A stretch of 23,363 nucleotides of DNA. Origin: Russula earlei. Its lineage: Eukaryota; Basidiomycota; Agaricomycetes; Russulales; Russulaceae. The stretch covers positions 1 to 23,363 of the forward strand of contig JAGFNK010000738.1 in NCBI GenBank assembly GCA_025769875.1, written 5' to 3'. Of this stretch, positions 9,101 to 17,686 are shown in pieces (within the stretch, counting starts at the first letter, position 1; every line of letters begins with the position of its first letter). The notes beneath the pieces were generated by a model. That model had not been told where the DNA came from and did not search any database. It saw only the letters and a list, made by a program, of their open reading frames with translations. The position numbers and the translations under genes are program-made.

Positions 9101-9535
9101 TCAAGAGCAAGGGAGGAGCTCAAAGACGAGTCGATAAACATCCAAGACAGCATGAGCAAGAAGTAGGGTCCAAAGCAGTACCAGATACCAAAGAGGTACA
9201 GTTACTGGTAGTATCAAGAAGTTATGCAGGGAAGAGAGGCCAGGTCGATCACAAGGGGATGGTCCTTAAAGGAGTATCCCAGGGATGGAGAGTGCCATAA
9301 ACAAATGGACAGTCTGAAGACTGTCCGCTACTTTATTGAGTGCTTATATACTACAGGAGAACTGCTATATGGGGAACAAGTCATAACCTTGTTATCAAGC
9401 ACTATTGCCAGATGAGTAAGAAGTCAGAGTATGCTTACTGAGCATGCTCAGTCATGCTCAGTAAGCTGCTGAGTAAGAAGGCTCTTATTGATGAGTAAGA
9501 GCCATTACTGTCCATGTGTTCACTGCCTTAGTACA
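9100..9535 (-). repeat. LTR-like region C, minus
   Basis: On minus it carries TATATAAG (9350-9343), then 16 nt later the inverted repeat GGACAGTCT..AGACTGTCC (9326-9307) and CATTTGTTTATGGCACTCTCC-like sequence, close to the R region of family B. The U3 part contains strong hairpins. The likely start is TGTACTAAGGCAG at 9535. The other end is not fixed and no target duplication was found. Confidence 0.5.
9434..9465. repeat. Hairpin in U3 of LTR-like region C
   Basis: Arms CTTACTGAGCATG (9434-9446) and CATGCTCAGTAAG (9453-9465), perfectly complementary. A second inverted pair GGCTCTTA..TAAGAGCC lies at about 9480-9502. Confidence 0.85.
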
Positions 9536-9539
9536 CGTG

Positions 9540-9832
9540 TGAAGCACCTGATTCATTTACTGTTAGTTAGTTTAGGGCCAGTCATTTGAAGACTTGTAGT
9601 TTGGTTCAGGGAATAGAGTTGCTTATAAGGCCCCTTATATAGTTCTATTAGGGTCGTTAGAGTCGACCCTAATACTTATATTAAGGCCCTTAGTATTGCT
9701 TTATGGTTTGTTCTATGGACATTAGAGTTAGTCTAATAACATGTTGTAGGCTTGTTAGTGTCTTGTTAGTGCCTCTTGTAGAGCACTTAGAGTCATCATA
9801 AGGGGTCCTTAGAGAGGCTATAATACTGTCCT
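9540..9832 (-). repeat. LTR-like repeat F, first copy
   Basis: On minus there is a TATA box (CTATATAAGGGG, 9642-9631). Upstream is an 11-bp perfect hairpin (9646-9656 with 9664-9674), then a 150-bp stretch (9681-9832) that recurs at 15297-15448. The arrangement fits U3 plus promoter of an LTR on minus. Ends and target duplication are not resolved. Confidence 0.5.
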
Positions 9833-9879
9833 TTTATTGCTCAAAGGGTTGCCACTAAGTGGGGCTTGCTGTATGTTGA

Positions 9880-10116
9880 TTGTGCCAAGAATCGCTCGCA
9901 CGACAATGCATGCACAATATTGTGGACACCTCTACTCACCCTTTTTGTCTGTGTGAACATGGTGACACCATAGAGGCTGGGTTTCCTCTCGTAAGGAAGG
10001 GTCCTTCAAGGGCCCTCTCCAGAGAATGGTTCATGACAGGCACTCCTGGCTCACGCGCATCACTCACACATCAGATCAGCCCAGACCAGCTCAGCTCAGA
10101 TGCTGCAGCCTGCATA
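9880..10116 (+). pseudogene. Unidentified open frame cut by the second Copia LTR
   Basis: An open frame from 9880 (MCQESLARQCMHNIVDTSTH) that runs into the LTR at 10117. It keeps several CpG, unlike its surroundings, and has mixed composition. I recognise no domain. It may be a chance frame or a fragment of another element. Confidence 0.2.
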
Positions 10117-10396
10117 TGTTACAATGATAAGTTGATTGATGACAATCAGTAGCTACTAATGACTGATCCTTTATGATACAAGTTGGTAGTTATGATTACT
10201 TTGCTTAGAGATGCTCTTGCATATTTAAGAGGCACTCAATTAGCTAGATTGCTTCAGTTTTGTCTTACACAAACTGAAGTGAGTACTTACTGTTTCCTAT
10301 CTTATCTATTGCATCTAATCATTTGTTGTAGATATCTTTTGATAGATCTTAAGGATCTTATTGTTATCACATAACCTGCGCCCTCCATCTTCAACA
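10117..10396 (+). repeat. Second Copia LTR, plus strand
   Basis: 280 bp, from TGTTACAATGATAAG to CCATCTTCAACA, followed at once by the tRNA-iMet-half primer-binding site. A weak TATA (ATATTTAAG) is near 10220. Its sequence is not close to the LTR at 6435-6741, so it marks a different Copia lineage with the same primer. No Copia gag follows, so the element is truncated. Confidence 0.65.
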
Positions 10397-10411
10397 GGTT
10401 ATGGGCCCTGC
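10397..10411 (+). promoter_or_regulatory. Copia primer-binding site, second copy
   Basis: GGTTATGGGCCCTGC, identical to the minus-strand site at 6434-6420 and complementary to the initiator tRNA anticodon stem-loop. Confidence 0.8.
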
Positions 10412-10785
10412 CTGAGTCTAAATTCCAAATGTGAAGATCAACATACAAGCTCATCATTTTCCCTCAATATATATCTCCCTTATTCAAGAGCCTCTGTTAA
10501 TCAGATGACACCCTACTCCCTTGGTTCCTGGAGCTGAAGGATTGACGTGCACACATGTTTATCATGTGTCAGGGGTACTGATTCTAATCTTCATTAATCC
10601 AGCAACAACTGCTTCATTAGCCCAGGTTGGCAATTCATGCAATTACCTAAAGTTTTACACATGGCACCCTCACATATGTTTATGTTCCCTCCTTGATCTC
10701 AATCACTTGCTTGGTCATCTCGCTTACTGGCCATTACCCCACATCATGAATAATTATCACATGTCACATTACCGACCTATGGTAG
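10412..10785. other. No recognisable feature after the second Copia primer site
   Basis: A Copia leader and gag would be expected here on plus but no gag motif is readable. AT-rich, with short chance frames only. Confidence 0.4.
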
Positions 10786-11629
10786 CCCTCCAGCAACACC
10801 ACTTGCATTTGGGATGCTGAGGAAGAGTTTCTATGTAGGTGTGCTCTTGAAATATACATTCAGAAAGGCCACATTGGCAGTAACAAAAATGACATCAAAT
10901 TGTTTACTTGCAAGCTCAAGTGGGAGGAACACAAATGCACATACAGTGGCATTGGATCAAATGTCAGCACTGTTACAGCGTCACAGCTGTTAGAGCATTA
11001 GCTCAGGGTTCAGTGGGGCCAAGTCCCTGTGACTTGGTTCAAGGGTTTAATGAGGGCCAGCTCAAAGAGACTGGATCAAGGGTTTAGCATCTCAAGACTA
11101 AGTCAGGCAATGACTCAGTCCACAGACAGAGTCAATTGTCTGGTTTCATAGAAGAGGAGGACAATGAGAGAGAAGCAGAGGAGGAAGAGGAACACCAAGG
11201 TTCCTTGTGATGAACTCAAGTCAAGCAGAGTGTAAGCCAGCACAAGCAAGTTGTGATTGAGAGAGGATACAGGGCAAGGGATGTGACAGGAAATGGGACA
11301 AAGCTAAGCTTGGGGTATTCCCCAGCTTCTACAGGCACTTAAATACTGTATCTAGCAAGGCTGTACAGTACTATATGTGGAACAATAGATAATACTAGAC
11401 CAGTAGCAAAAGGAGATCAAACAATAGATGAAACATAACAAGTGAAACAAATAAGGGACCATCAGCATCAAGGGATGAAACAGTAACCAAGGGGATGAGG
11501 GTGAGAGTAAAGAACAATAACAAAAGGAATCAAAAGGTTAGTGATGAACTGGTAGAAGGGCAGATCATAACAAGCACTCATATTCATTTGGTAGCCCTCT
11601 CAAGCACATCCCTACAACGCGCATGTTAG
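10786..11629 (+). pseudogene. Short open frame split by a solo LTR
   Basis: From 10786 the frame reads TTCIWDAEEEFLCRCALEIY, then IQKGHIGSNKNDIKLFTCKL and KWEEHKCTYSGIGSNVS, up to the LTR at 10971. Removing the LTR and one AGCAC copy joins 10970 to 11578 and the frame continues to a TAG at 11627. There is no ATG, so it would be an internal exon or fragment. The charged, Cys-containing composition looks like real protein, but I recognise no family. Confidence 0.3.
10971..11572 (-). repeat. Solo LTR, TSD AGCAC
   Basis: 602 bp with ends TGTTACAGCG..GATCATAACA, flanked by AGCAC at 10966-10970 and 11573-11577. On minus it starts TGTTATGATCTGCC and has a TATA-like TATTTAAG near 11345, so minus is the likely orientation. 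It is unrelated to family B. Confidence 0.8.
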
Positions 11630-12132
11630 GACTCAGTTTGCGTTCCTACCTGTTTGCTTACCTATGCTTGCTTACTCATTCTTGCTTACTGTTGCTTACT
11701 GATTTGCTGCTGACTGATAGGATGACTGATGCTTAGTGATTAATTACTGATTGATGACAGATACTAGGAAAGGATGACTCATGCATGAGTCATTTCTGAT
11801 GCTTTCAAATTGCACTCTATGTTTTTGGATACTACTGGATCTCAGCTATGTGCTCCTGAGTTTTGTACAAATCAGATCAGCCATTGTCAAGATATTGTAT
11901 AAATACTCACGTGTATCAAGAGTCGAGCCTTATGCTCAACTTACTCTTTTACAAGAATATTGCACTTGTCAACTTTCTCAAACCAAGTCATCACTCTAAG
12001 TGAAAGAGGCCCCTCTCATCTCTCACATTTACTCTTCCTGAGATAATATCAAAGGATTCAAAGTCTAGTGCTTGAACTATATCAAGCAACTCTTTCACTA
12101 GAGTCAGTAATAAGATCAAGCTGATCTTAACA
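11624..12132 (+). repeat. LTR-like region G
   Basis: A candidate LTR from TGTTAGGACTCAG (11624) to CTGATCTTAACA (12132). It contains a run of GCTTAC repeats (11650-11700), a 20-bp palindrome with two TGACTCA sites (11774-11793) and TATAAATA at 11898-11905. No matching target duplication was found, and no primer site is recognised, so both ends are provisional. Confidence 0.4.
11774..11793. promoter_or_regulatory. 20-bp perfect palindrome with two AP-1/Gcn4-type sites
   Basis: ATGACTCATGCATGAGTCAT. Each half holds TGACTCA, the consensus of fungal Gcn4-type bZIP factors. It lies about 105 bp before the TATA box of LTR-like region G. Confidence 0.65.
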
Positions 12133-12231
12133 ACACATCCAACATTCCTGTGATTGCAAACATCAAATGATGCAAGAATCACACTGCAATATCATTATTT
12201 CATCATATCAAATCTCCATTTCATTTTCACA

Positions 12232-12646
12232 TTATTGCCATTTTCAGTGCACTTGGCAGAGCTTGAATTCCACCCAAATTGGCACAGAAACCCCCTCAAA
12301 TGTGCAGGATGAATATCTCCCCCAAAACAGCATCAATTCGTATACAACTTATTGTCCCTGAATTGCCTAAATGAGGGCTAGGCAGCCCCATTGTTTTCAT
12401 GAGATTTGAGTGAGAATTGGTGGAGCTGGACTCAAGCCACCTCCACATGTGTATTAGATGAATTACAACTCAAAATTGTGGTCTATATCTATTATTTCTC
12501 CCTCATGTTGTACCCATGGGCTGTCTTGAGGCAGCCCCATAGTGTTTTTGACTCAAGTGTTGTGGTGTGCAATATTGTTTCCAGTGTAATTGGAGTCATG
12601 GCCAGCCACTCATTGCCCCTCTCGCCTCTCCATTCTGACCATCCTT
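12232..12646 (+). repeat. Left inverted terminal repeat of element 2
   Basis: Reads TTATTGCCATTTTCAGTGCA outward-in and matches the reverse complement of 14885-15299 to GACCATCCTT at 12646. It is CpG-poor. The open frame that crosses it is shared by all four arms but has no ATG. Confidence 0.88.
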
Positions 12647-12753
12647 TGCCCTTATTCCTACCACACCCACTGTCTCTGCTGCATCAGTTGTGCTGCTCCC
12701 TTCCAACTTGCATTTGGCCCTCCACACCCATAGTCGCAGCTGCTCCCTCCATC

Positions 12754-14779
12754 ATGCTGATTCTGGACCACTATTATGACTGGGATATCAAACTCTTCAG
12801 GGACTCCTCATTGAGTCTTCATATGTGTGACCAGGAAGACACCTTTGAGCACAACCAGTTCTTCAAAGCATTATGCACTCCTCTCATACAAGCAGGCCAA
12901 CTGTCCCACAAAGACTACAACAAGCTGTTCTGGTTAGGACTCCACCTGGATGATTGCAAGATGATCTCACAACAACTTGGCCCCTGGCGTATGGATGAGC
13001 AACAAAGAATATTATGAACATCAAGAGGTATTCAATACTGCAGTCAACAGTCAACGTATTCTCTCAAGACCCTTGCAACATTCAGTGGGAACACGAACTT
13101 GGTTCTCGCAACAAAGATGAAAATGAAGATGATTACATCTACCCCACACCAACACCAGCTCCTGCCATTGTCCCTGCATTGCCTATCATCCCCTTCATGT
13201 CACCCACTCCCATTGTCCCTGCAGCTCCCACCTCATCTGCCATTCCTGTCACCTTGTTCACCGCCGCCATCTTCAACTTGCCAGCTGTCATTGCTTCAGC
13301 CCCACCTGCCCTCACTGTCCCAGCATTTCCCACCTTTGTCATCGCTGCCACCTTAGTCTCATCCACAGCTGCTGCTGCCCCAGTCATCTCAGCATCACCT
13401 TCCACTCCCATCACTCCCACTGTCAAGCCACGTACTGCTGATCACTAAGGACTCAGGAGCAGGTGGGCAAGGGTTGGAACAGATGATATGCGGTGAAGGC
13501 GGCATTGAACAGGAGGATGAGCCAAACGACAGAGGAGGTACCAGATGCGGACTGGTAGATGTTGCAAGAGACAGAGGCGAAGGCTGGAGGCCAGTGTAGC
13601 GAGAGGGCTTTAGACAAGGCGGTTGTTGAAGAGTACCTTGGAGACGAGGGGAATCTTTAGACTGAGTGGTTGTGGGGGAGTACACAGGAAGATGAGAGTA
13701 TCACAAATGGACAGTCTGATGACTGCCATGCTTCATTGGGGCTTATACACAGTGTACAGGGTCGATTACAAAGAACTGGAACTATTCTAGACCCTTTGGT
13801 ACCATCCAATAGGACTACAGAGGCATAAACTTGCTTGTGTCAAGTTTCAGGCTTACTGAGCGCATTACTGATCATTGTGGAGTGATGACATCATTATGAT
13901 GTCACTGTGGAGCGCTTAGTGAGCCTATGAGGTCACTGTGGAGTCGCTCAGTGCAGCCATGATGTCATTGGAGCCTTGATGATATCAGATGAGTTATGCA
14001 ACAGTTTCTAAGAGTTTGTGCTGCTGTTTCGGGTTCTTGGTGGCTGGGTGACCATGTGGCTGCCACGCGATGATTACCCGATTAGGAAACAGGTACCTGG
14101 TCGTGTTATAGTGCCTTTGCAATAGCAATATCTTGTACTGCAGGAGGGGTAACCCAGGAAACGGAAGGGAGTTGGCAATGCTAAGTGAGAGAGGTCTGTC
14201 TTGAGTGAAATAGGACAATCTGCAGCCAGGACCTGGCCTTGGTTCGTAACACCCACTGTCCCTGTCTCTGTGGTCTCAATCCCACCCATCTTGGTCACAG
14301 CTTCATCTGCCACCCCTACCTTCATCTCATTTGCTCCCACGCCCTCAGTTGTCTTGTCGCCCTCAGCCTTGTCCATTGCCTTGTCCGCTGCCACAGTAGT
14401 CTCAGTTGTGCCAGCCACCAACTTTGCATCAGCCTCCATCTTAGCCTTGCCTGCACTCATCAGTTCAGCCCAGCCCACAGTATCACCAGCATCACCAGCC
14501 ACCACCATCTCTGCCATGCCCTCAGCCACAGTTGTCTCAGTCCCAGCTGCCTTCATTGCCACCACCGCTTTGTCCTTGCCATCTGCCATCTCCCTTCCTG
14601 CCACTGCACTCTCTGCCATCACCTCTCCTCCATCCATCTTTGCAGTCACACCAGTTCTGTCCGCTGCTGCCACCTTGGTCTCACCCTCAGTCTTCGTCTC
14701 AGCACCCGCCACATCAGGCTCAGTTTTGCATGACACCAGCATTGCAGCACCATCGCCACCCCATGCCTTTCATCTCTAG
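12754..14779 (+). pseudogene. Gag-like protein of element 2
   Basis: The first segment, 12754-13017, reads MLILDHYYDWDIKLFRDSS, then TFEHNQFFKALCTPLIQAGQ and LSHKDYNKLFWLGLHLDDCK. This resembles the helical part of retrotransposon gag proteins seen in agaricomycete genomes (F..L..G.L....Y..LFW.G), judged by eye only. Two frameshifts near 12998 and 13090 lead into an acidic segment (NKDENEDDYIYP), then a long Val/Ala/Ser/Pro/Thr-rich tail. The tail is interrupted by solo LTR B3 (13421-14251). Joining 13420 to 14257 keeps the frame: PITPT then VPVSVVSIPPILV, ending at TAG 14777-14779. The tail is homologous to the ORF of element 1. I infer a gag-derived protein; a low-complexity tail after gag is unusual. 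Confidence 0.5.
13421..14251 (-). repeat. Solo LTR B3, TSD CCCAC
   Basis: 831 bp on minus, from TGTTACGAACCAAGG (14251) to GTGGCTTGACA (13421), flanked by CCCAC at 13416-13420 and 14252-14256. It is close to B1 in sequence, so the two are similar in age and much younger than B2. The TATA motif is slightly altered (TGTATAAG). It inserted into the gag-like frame of element 2, after that element was in place or moved with it. Confidence 0.9.
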
Positions 14780-14792
14780 TACCTCTCTCCTG

Positions 14793-14800
14793 TATATAAA
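14793..14800 (+). promoter_or_regulatory. TATA box near right end of element 2
   Basis: TATATAAA in the block shared with element 1, directly after the stop of the gag-like frame and pointing out of the element. Confidence 0.5.
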
Positions 14801-14884
14801 AACACCCTAGCTACTCTGTAGTAAAAAGAGTTCAGAATAGGACCCCTCTTTGCAACCCACTCCTCTCTGTCTGTGAAAAACAAG

Positions 14885-15299
14885 AAGGATGGTTGGAGTG
14901 GAGAGGCAAGAGGGGTGATGAGTGGCTGGCCACAACTCTGATCGCACTGGAAACAACATTGCACACCACAACACTTGAGTCAAAAACACTATGGGGCTGC
15001 CTCAAGACAGCCCATGGGTACAACATGAGGGAAAAATAATAGATATAGACCACAATTTTGAGTTGTAATTCATCTAATACACATGTGGAGGTGGCTTGAG
15101 TCCAGCTCCACCAATTCTCACTCAAATCTCATGAAAACAATGGGGCTGCCTAGCCCTCATTTAGGCAATTCAGGGACAATAAGTTGTATACGAATTGATG
15201 CTGTTTTGGGGGAGATATTCATCCTGCACATTTGAGGGGGTTTCTGTGCCAATTTGGGTGGAATTCAAGCTCCACCAAGTGTGCTGAAAATGGCAATAA
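14885..15299 (-). repeat. Right inverted terminal repeat of element 2
   Basis: Reverse complement matches the left arm with few differences over 415 bp. The arms of element 2 share variants that element 1 lacks (for example TTCGTATACAAC), so they were homogenised together. Confidence 0.88.
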
Positions 15300-15448
15300 G
15301 GTCCTTAGTATTGCCTTATAGTTCATTCTAAGGTTATTAGAGTTAGTCTAATAATGCGTTATAGGGCCTGTAGTATCTTCATTAGTGTCTATTGTAGAGC
15401 ACTTGAGGTTATCCTAAAGGGTCTTTAGGGAGCCTATAATACTATCCC
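15300..15448 (-). repeat. Repeat F, second copy, truncated at element 2
   Basis: Matches 9681-9832 (for example TTAGAGTTAGTCTAATAA and GTAGAGCACTT), about 80 percent by eye. Similarity begins exactly at the border of element 2; the TATA and hairpin part of F1 is not found on the other side of element 2. Confidence 0.7.
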
Positions 15449-15992
15449 TGCACCTAGTGCTGTCACTGGTCCAGCTCAAAACCACTTGGAGCTAAGCTGT
15501 AGCTGCATCTGAGGCGAATTAAGCTGTTAGCAGCTTGCAGCTCAAAACCATCCAGAAATGGCACAAGCCATTTTGAGCCGCTTCAAAGTGCTAGTCTGCC
15601 AGATTCAGATATGATTGCTCAATTTGGAGAGCGGTCTGTGGCTGTCTGTGACTCTGCGGTCTCAAGCTGTTTTGAAGTGCCAGATTTGGATATGGTTGCT
15701 CAATTTGGAGAGTTGTCTGCCACTCTGCCTTGGCCCTCTTACCTCTAGATGCACTGGCAAGTACTTATTCCTTTTCCTTTGCTTGTTGAAGGCTCAGGTG
15801 TGCAGGCTTCCTAGCACTTTCAGTGTTGCACAGTACTAGTATGAGGGGAGCACCTGCTGTCTGGCTGGCCACTGAATCACATGTGCCACCTGCCCTTCTG
15901 ACAGCCCAGGGCCATGCATTGCCTGCAGTTGCAGCTGCTGAGTAGCACTGTTGTTGGTCCTTTGAGCCCAAAGGTGCACGGCTCCTGGAGCA
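15449..15992. repeat. Non-coding stretch with an 81-bp imperfect tandem repeat
   Basis: The unit TGCCAGATTCAGATATGATT.. begins at 15597 and recurs at 15678 (TGCCAGATTTGGATATGGTT), with about 50 bp of close similarity ending GTCTGCCACTCTGCC. The rest shows repeated short words (CAAGCTGT, CTCAAAACCA) but no gene. Confidence 0.6.
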
Positions 15993-16493
15993 GTGGGAAA
16001 GCCTTCAGCCCATCATCGCCTCAGCCATTTCACTCTCATCTGCCATCGCTGCCATATGCCTCTCCCTTGCCCATCGTCACCTCTGACATTCCAGTCCCAC
16101 CTGCCATCACCATCGCCTCTGCATTCCCTGTCATCACCACTGCTGTCACTTTTGTGCCCCAGTCTTCACACCTGCCAACCCTGCCACACCTGCCTTGCCG
16201 CCACCTTTCCCTTTCCATCATTGTTGCCTGTTTTGTCCACTAAAGCAGTCGCCCCAATTGTACCAGTCCTGCCTGCCATCACTACCACTCCAGCCCCCAC
16301 CACAGCCACCTCTCTCTTGGCCTCAGCCTACCCTGCTGTCATCTTTGCCTTGTCCATTGCCCCCACCATCTCAGCTGCCTCTGTCTCACTCACTGTCCTG
16401 GCAACTTTCTCAGCGCCAGCTGCACCAGCAGCCACTGCCCAAGTGAGATTTGCTTCCATTATTTGGCCTCAAAACACCAAGATATCTTTTTAG
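15993..16493 (+). pseudogene. Third Ser/Ala/Thr/Pro/Val-rich frame
   Basis: Open frame of 166 codons. The second half (VAPIVPVLPAITTTPAPTTA, then FALSIAPTISAASVSLTVLA) has the same composition and rhythm as the tails in elements 1 and 2. It lies outside any inverted repeats. It could be a displaced fragment of the same gag-like family, or an unrelated low-complexity frame; DNA similarity to the other copies is not obvious by eye. Confidence 0.3.
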
Positions 16494-16534
16494 ATCACTC
16501 ACCACACCCGTAGCTTCCTCTCATCTGGTGTAAA

Positions 16535-17180
16535 TTGACACCAGTTCCTAACTTCCCTTCCCTTGACTCACAACTACTGCCACACTCCCAGTTATTGCCG
16601 AACACCTTTTCTTTACCAAATGCTCCTGTGGCACAGGACACTCCCATGCTCTCAGCATCGATGCCATGTTTGGGGGTCCAGACCACATGGCCGCCCACAT
16701 CGGGATGGAACGGCGTTGAGCACACGTTCTCCCTGCCCTTCATTGTGCACAGGGCATGGCCTGCTGCATCCACATGGTGTGATCATGCAGCGTGTTTTGG
16801 AGCTGACAGTGGTGCAGGAGGCTGAGCTGACTGGCGATGAGACGCTCCCAACCATCTTCTCCCTCATGAGCTCCCTGGCCAAGGCCACCATTGTTGATCA
16901 CATGCGAATATTGTCAGCAGATTCCAGTCCATGCCTCTCTCCCTGGTCCACAACGAGGACAATGGTTCTGATCACGGTTCGGAACCCCTGCTCTTGGCCA
17001 GCAATGTCATTGTCTGGGTCTCCCACCAGGGCGACCTGCTCGTCATGGTCGACCCTGAGCACCACCAGCTGAGCATCTGGAGGTATGTGTATGTGAAGCT
17101 CAGGGACATGCCCTTCTCCCATGCACATTCTTGGTTTTGCAAGAAGCGCACTTCCATGGCTGCTGGCACCCCTCTCTGAC
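16535..17180 (+). pseudogene. Decayed protein-coding sequence, unidentified
   Basis: Three successive plus frames look protein-like. They are 16535-16740 (MTPVPNFPSLDSQLLPHSQL, then WPPTSGWNGVEHTFSLPFIV), 16740-16915 (RVLELTVVQEAELTGDETLP, then TIFSLMSSLAKATIVDHMRI) and 16915-17179 (PLSLVHNEDNGSDHGSEPLL, then VIVWVSHQGDLLVMVDPEHH). Two frameshifts would join them into a protein of about 215 residues. The composition is mixed and hydrophobic, and CpG is kept better than in neighbouring DNA. I recognise no family; a host-gene fragment or a transposon ORF are both possible. Confidence 0.4.
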
Positions 17181-17642
17181 CTGCTGCCACCACCTACCCC
17201 TTCCAACTCCACCGTGCTATTTTTTTTGCCACCCACCGCCATGCCACCTCACCCACCCAAAGAAGTTCATGAAGAACACCTGGAAGAACACCCTGCGAAC
17301 AGAAGCACGCCACCCTCTCAGAGAAACAATTGCCGCCACCAGAAGTTTGTCAATGCTCAAGACTTGCCACGCAACCTTTCATCTCACCTCCCACCCACTC
17401 ACATGCCATTGTCCACACATGCCACTGTCACCTCAATGGGAGAAGACCACGATGCCACAGCTGACAAGAACAACATGCAACCTGGGCTTGCTGCCCACCA
17501 CTTGCTCTATCACCAATGCCTTGACACCGCCTCCATTTCAAGCTCACCCCTCAATGCTATGAAGCCAACACCACTGCAACCTCAGCAACGCAACATCAAC
17601 ATCAACAGCAGCAGCATCTGGCCATACCACCACACACAATGA
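17181..17642 (+). CDS. Pro/His/Asn-rich open frame, doubtful
   Basis: The open frame 17121-17642 ends with LQPQQRNININSSSIWPYHH and has PKEVHEEHLEEHPANRS near its middle. It overlaps the previous decayed sequence and another plus frame (17131-17562) of equal length, so the true frame is unclear. It ends 45 nt before the 3' end of the hAT gene on the opposite strand. Confidence 0.2.
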   Translation: MLPPPTPSNSTVLFFLPPTAMPPHPPKEVHEEHLEEHPANRSTPPSQRNNCRHQKFVNAQDLPRNLSSHLPPTHMPLSTHATVTSMGEDHDATADKNNMQPGLAAHHLLYHQCLDTASISSSPLNAMKPTPLQPQQRNININSSSIWPYHHTQ

Positions 17643-17686
17643 CACAGCATCCATTCCACATGATCACACACAAATACATCAAAATA

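Larger units (their letters stand above)
12232..15299 (+). mobile_element. Inverted-repeat element 2 (3068 bp) with gag-like frame
   Basis: Inverted ends 12232-12646 and 14885-15299, 415 bp each and nearly identical, with TTATTGCC outermost. It is the same family as element 1. The interior has a plus-strand gag-like frame (12754-14779) split by solo LTR B3, then the shared TATA block (14793-14800). Without B3 and one duplicated CCCAC the element would be 2232 bp. The left flank (..ttttcaca) and right flank (ggtcctta.., repeat F) show no target duplication beyond TA. No reverse transcriptase, transposase or recombinase is present, so any movement would depend on another element. Confidence 0.78.

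Noticed and set aside
9421..9505. CRISPR-like array of GAGTAAGA and GAGCATGCTCAG words
   Set aside because: Words are short, inverted and irregular; they form hairpins in an LTR U3 of a eukaryote.
11002..11570. Purine-rich stretch as a gene with acidic repeats
   Set aside because: It is the interior of the solo LTR 10971-11572.
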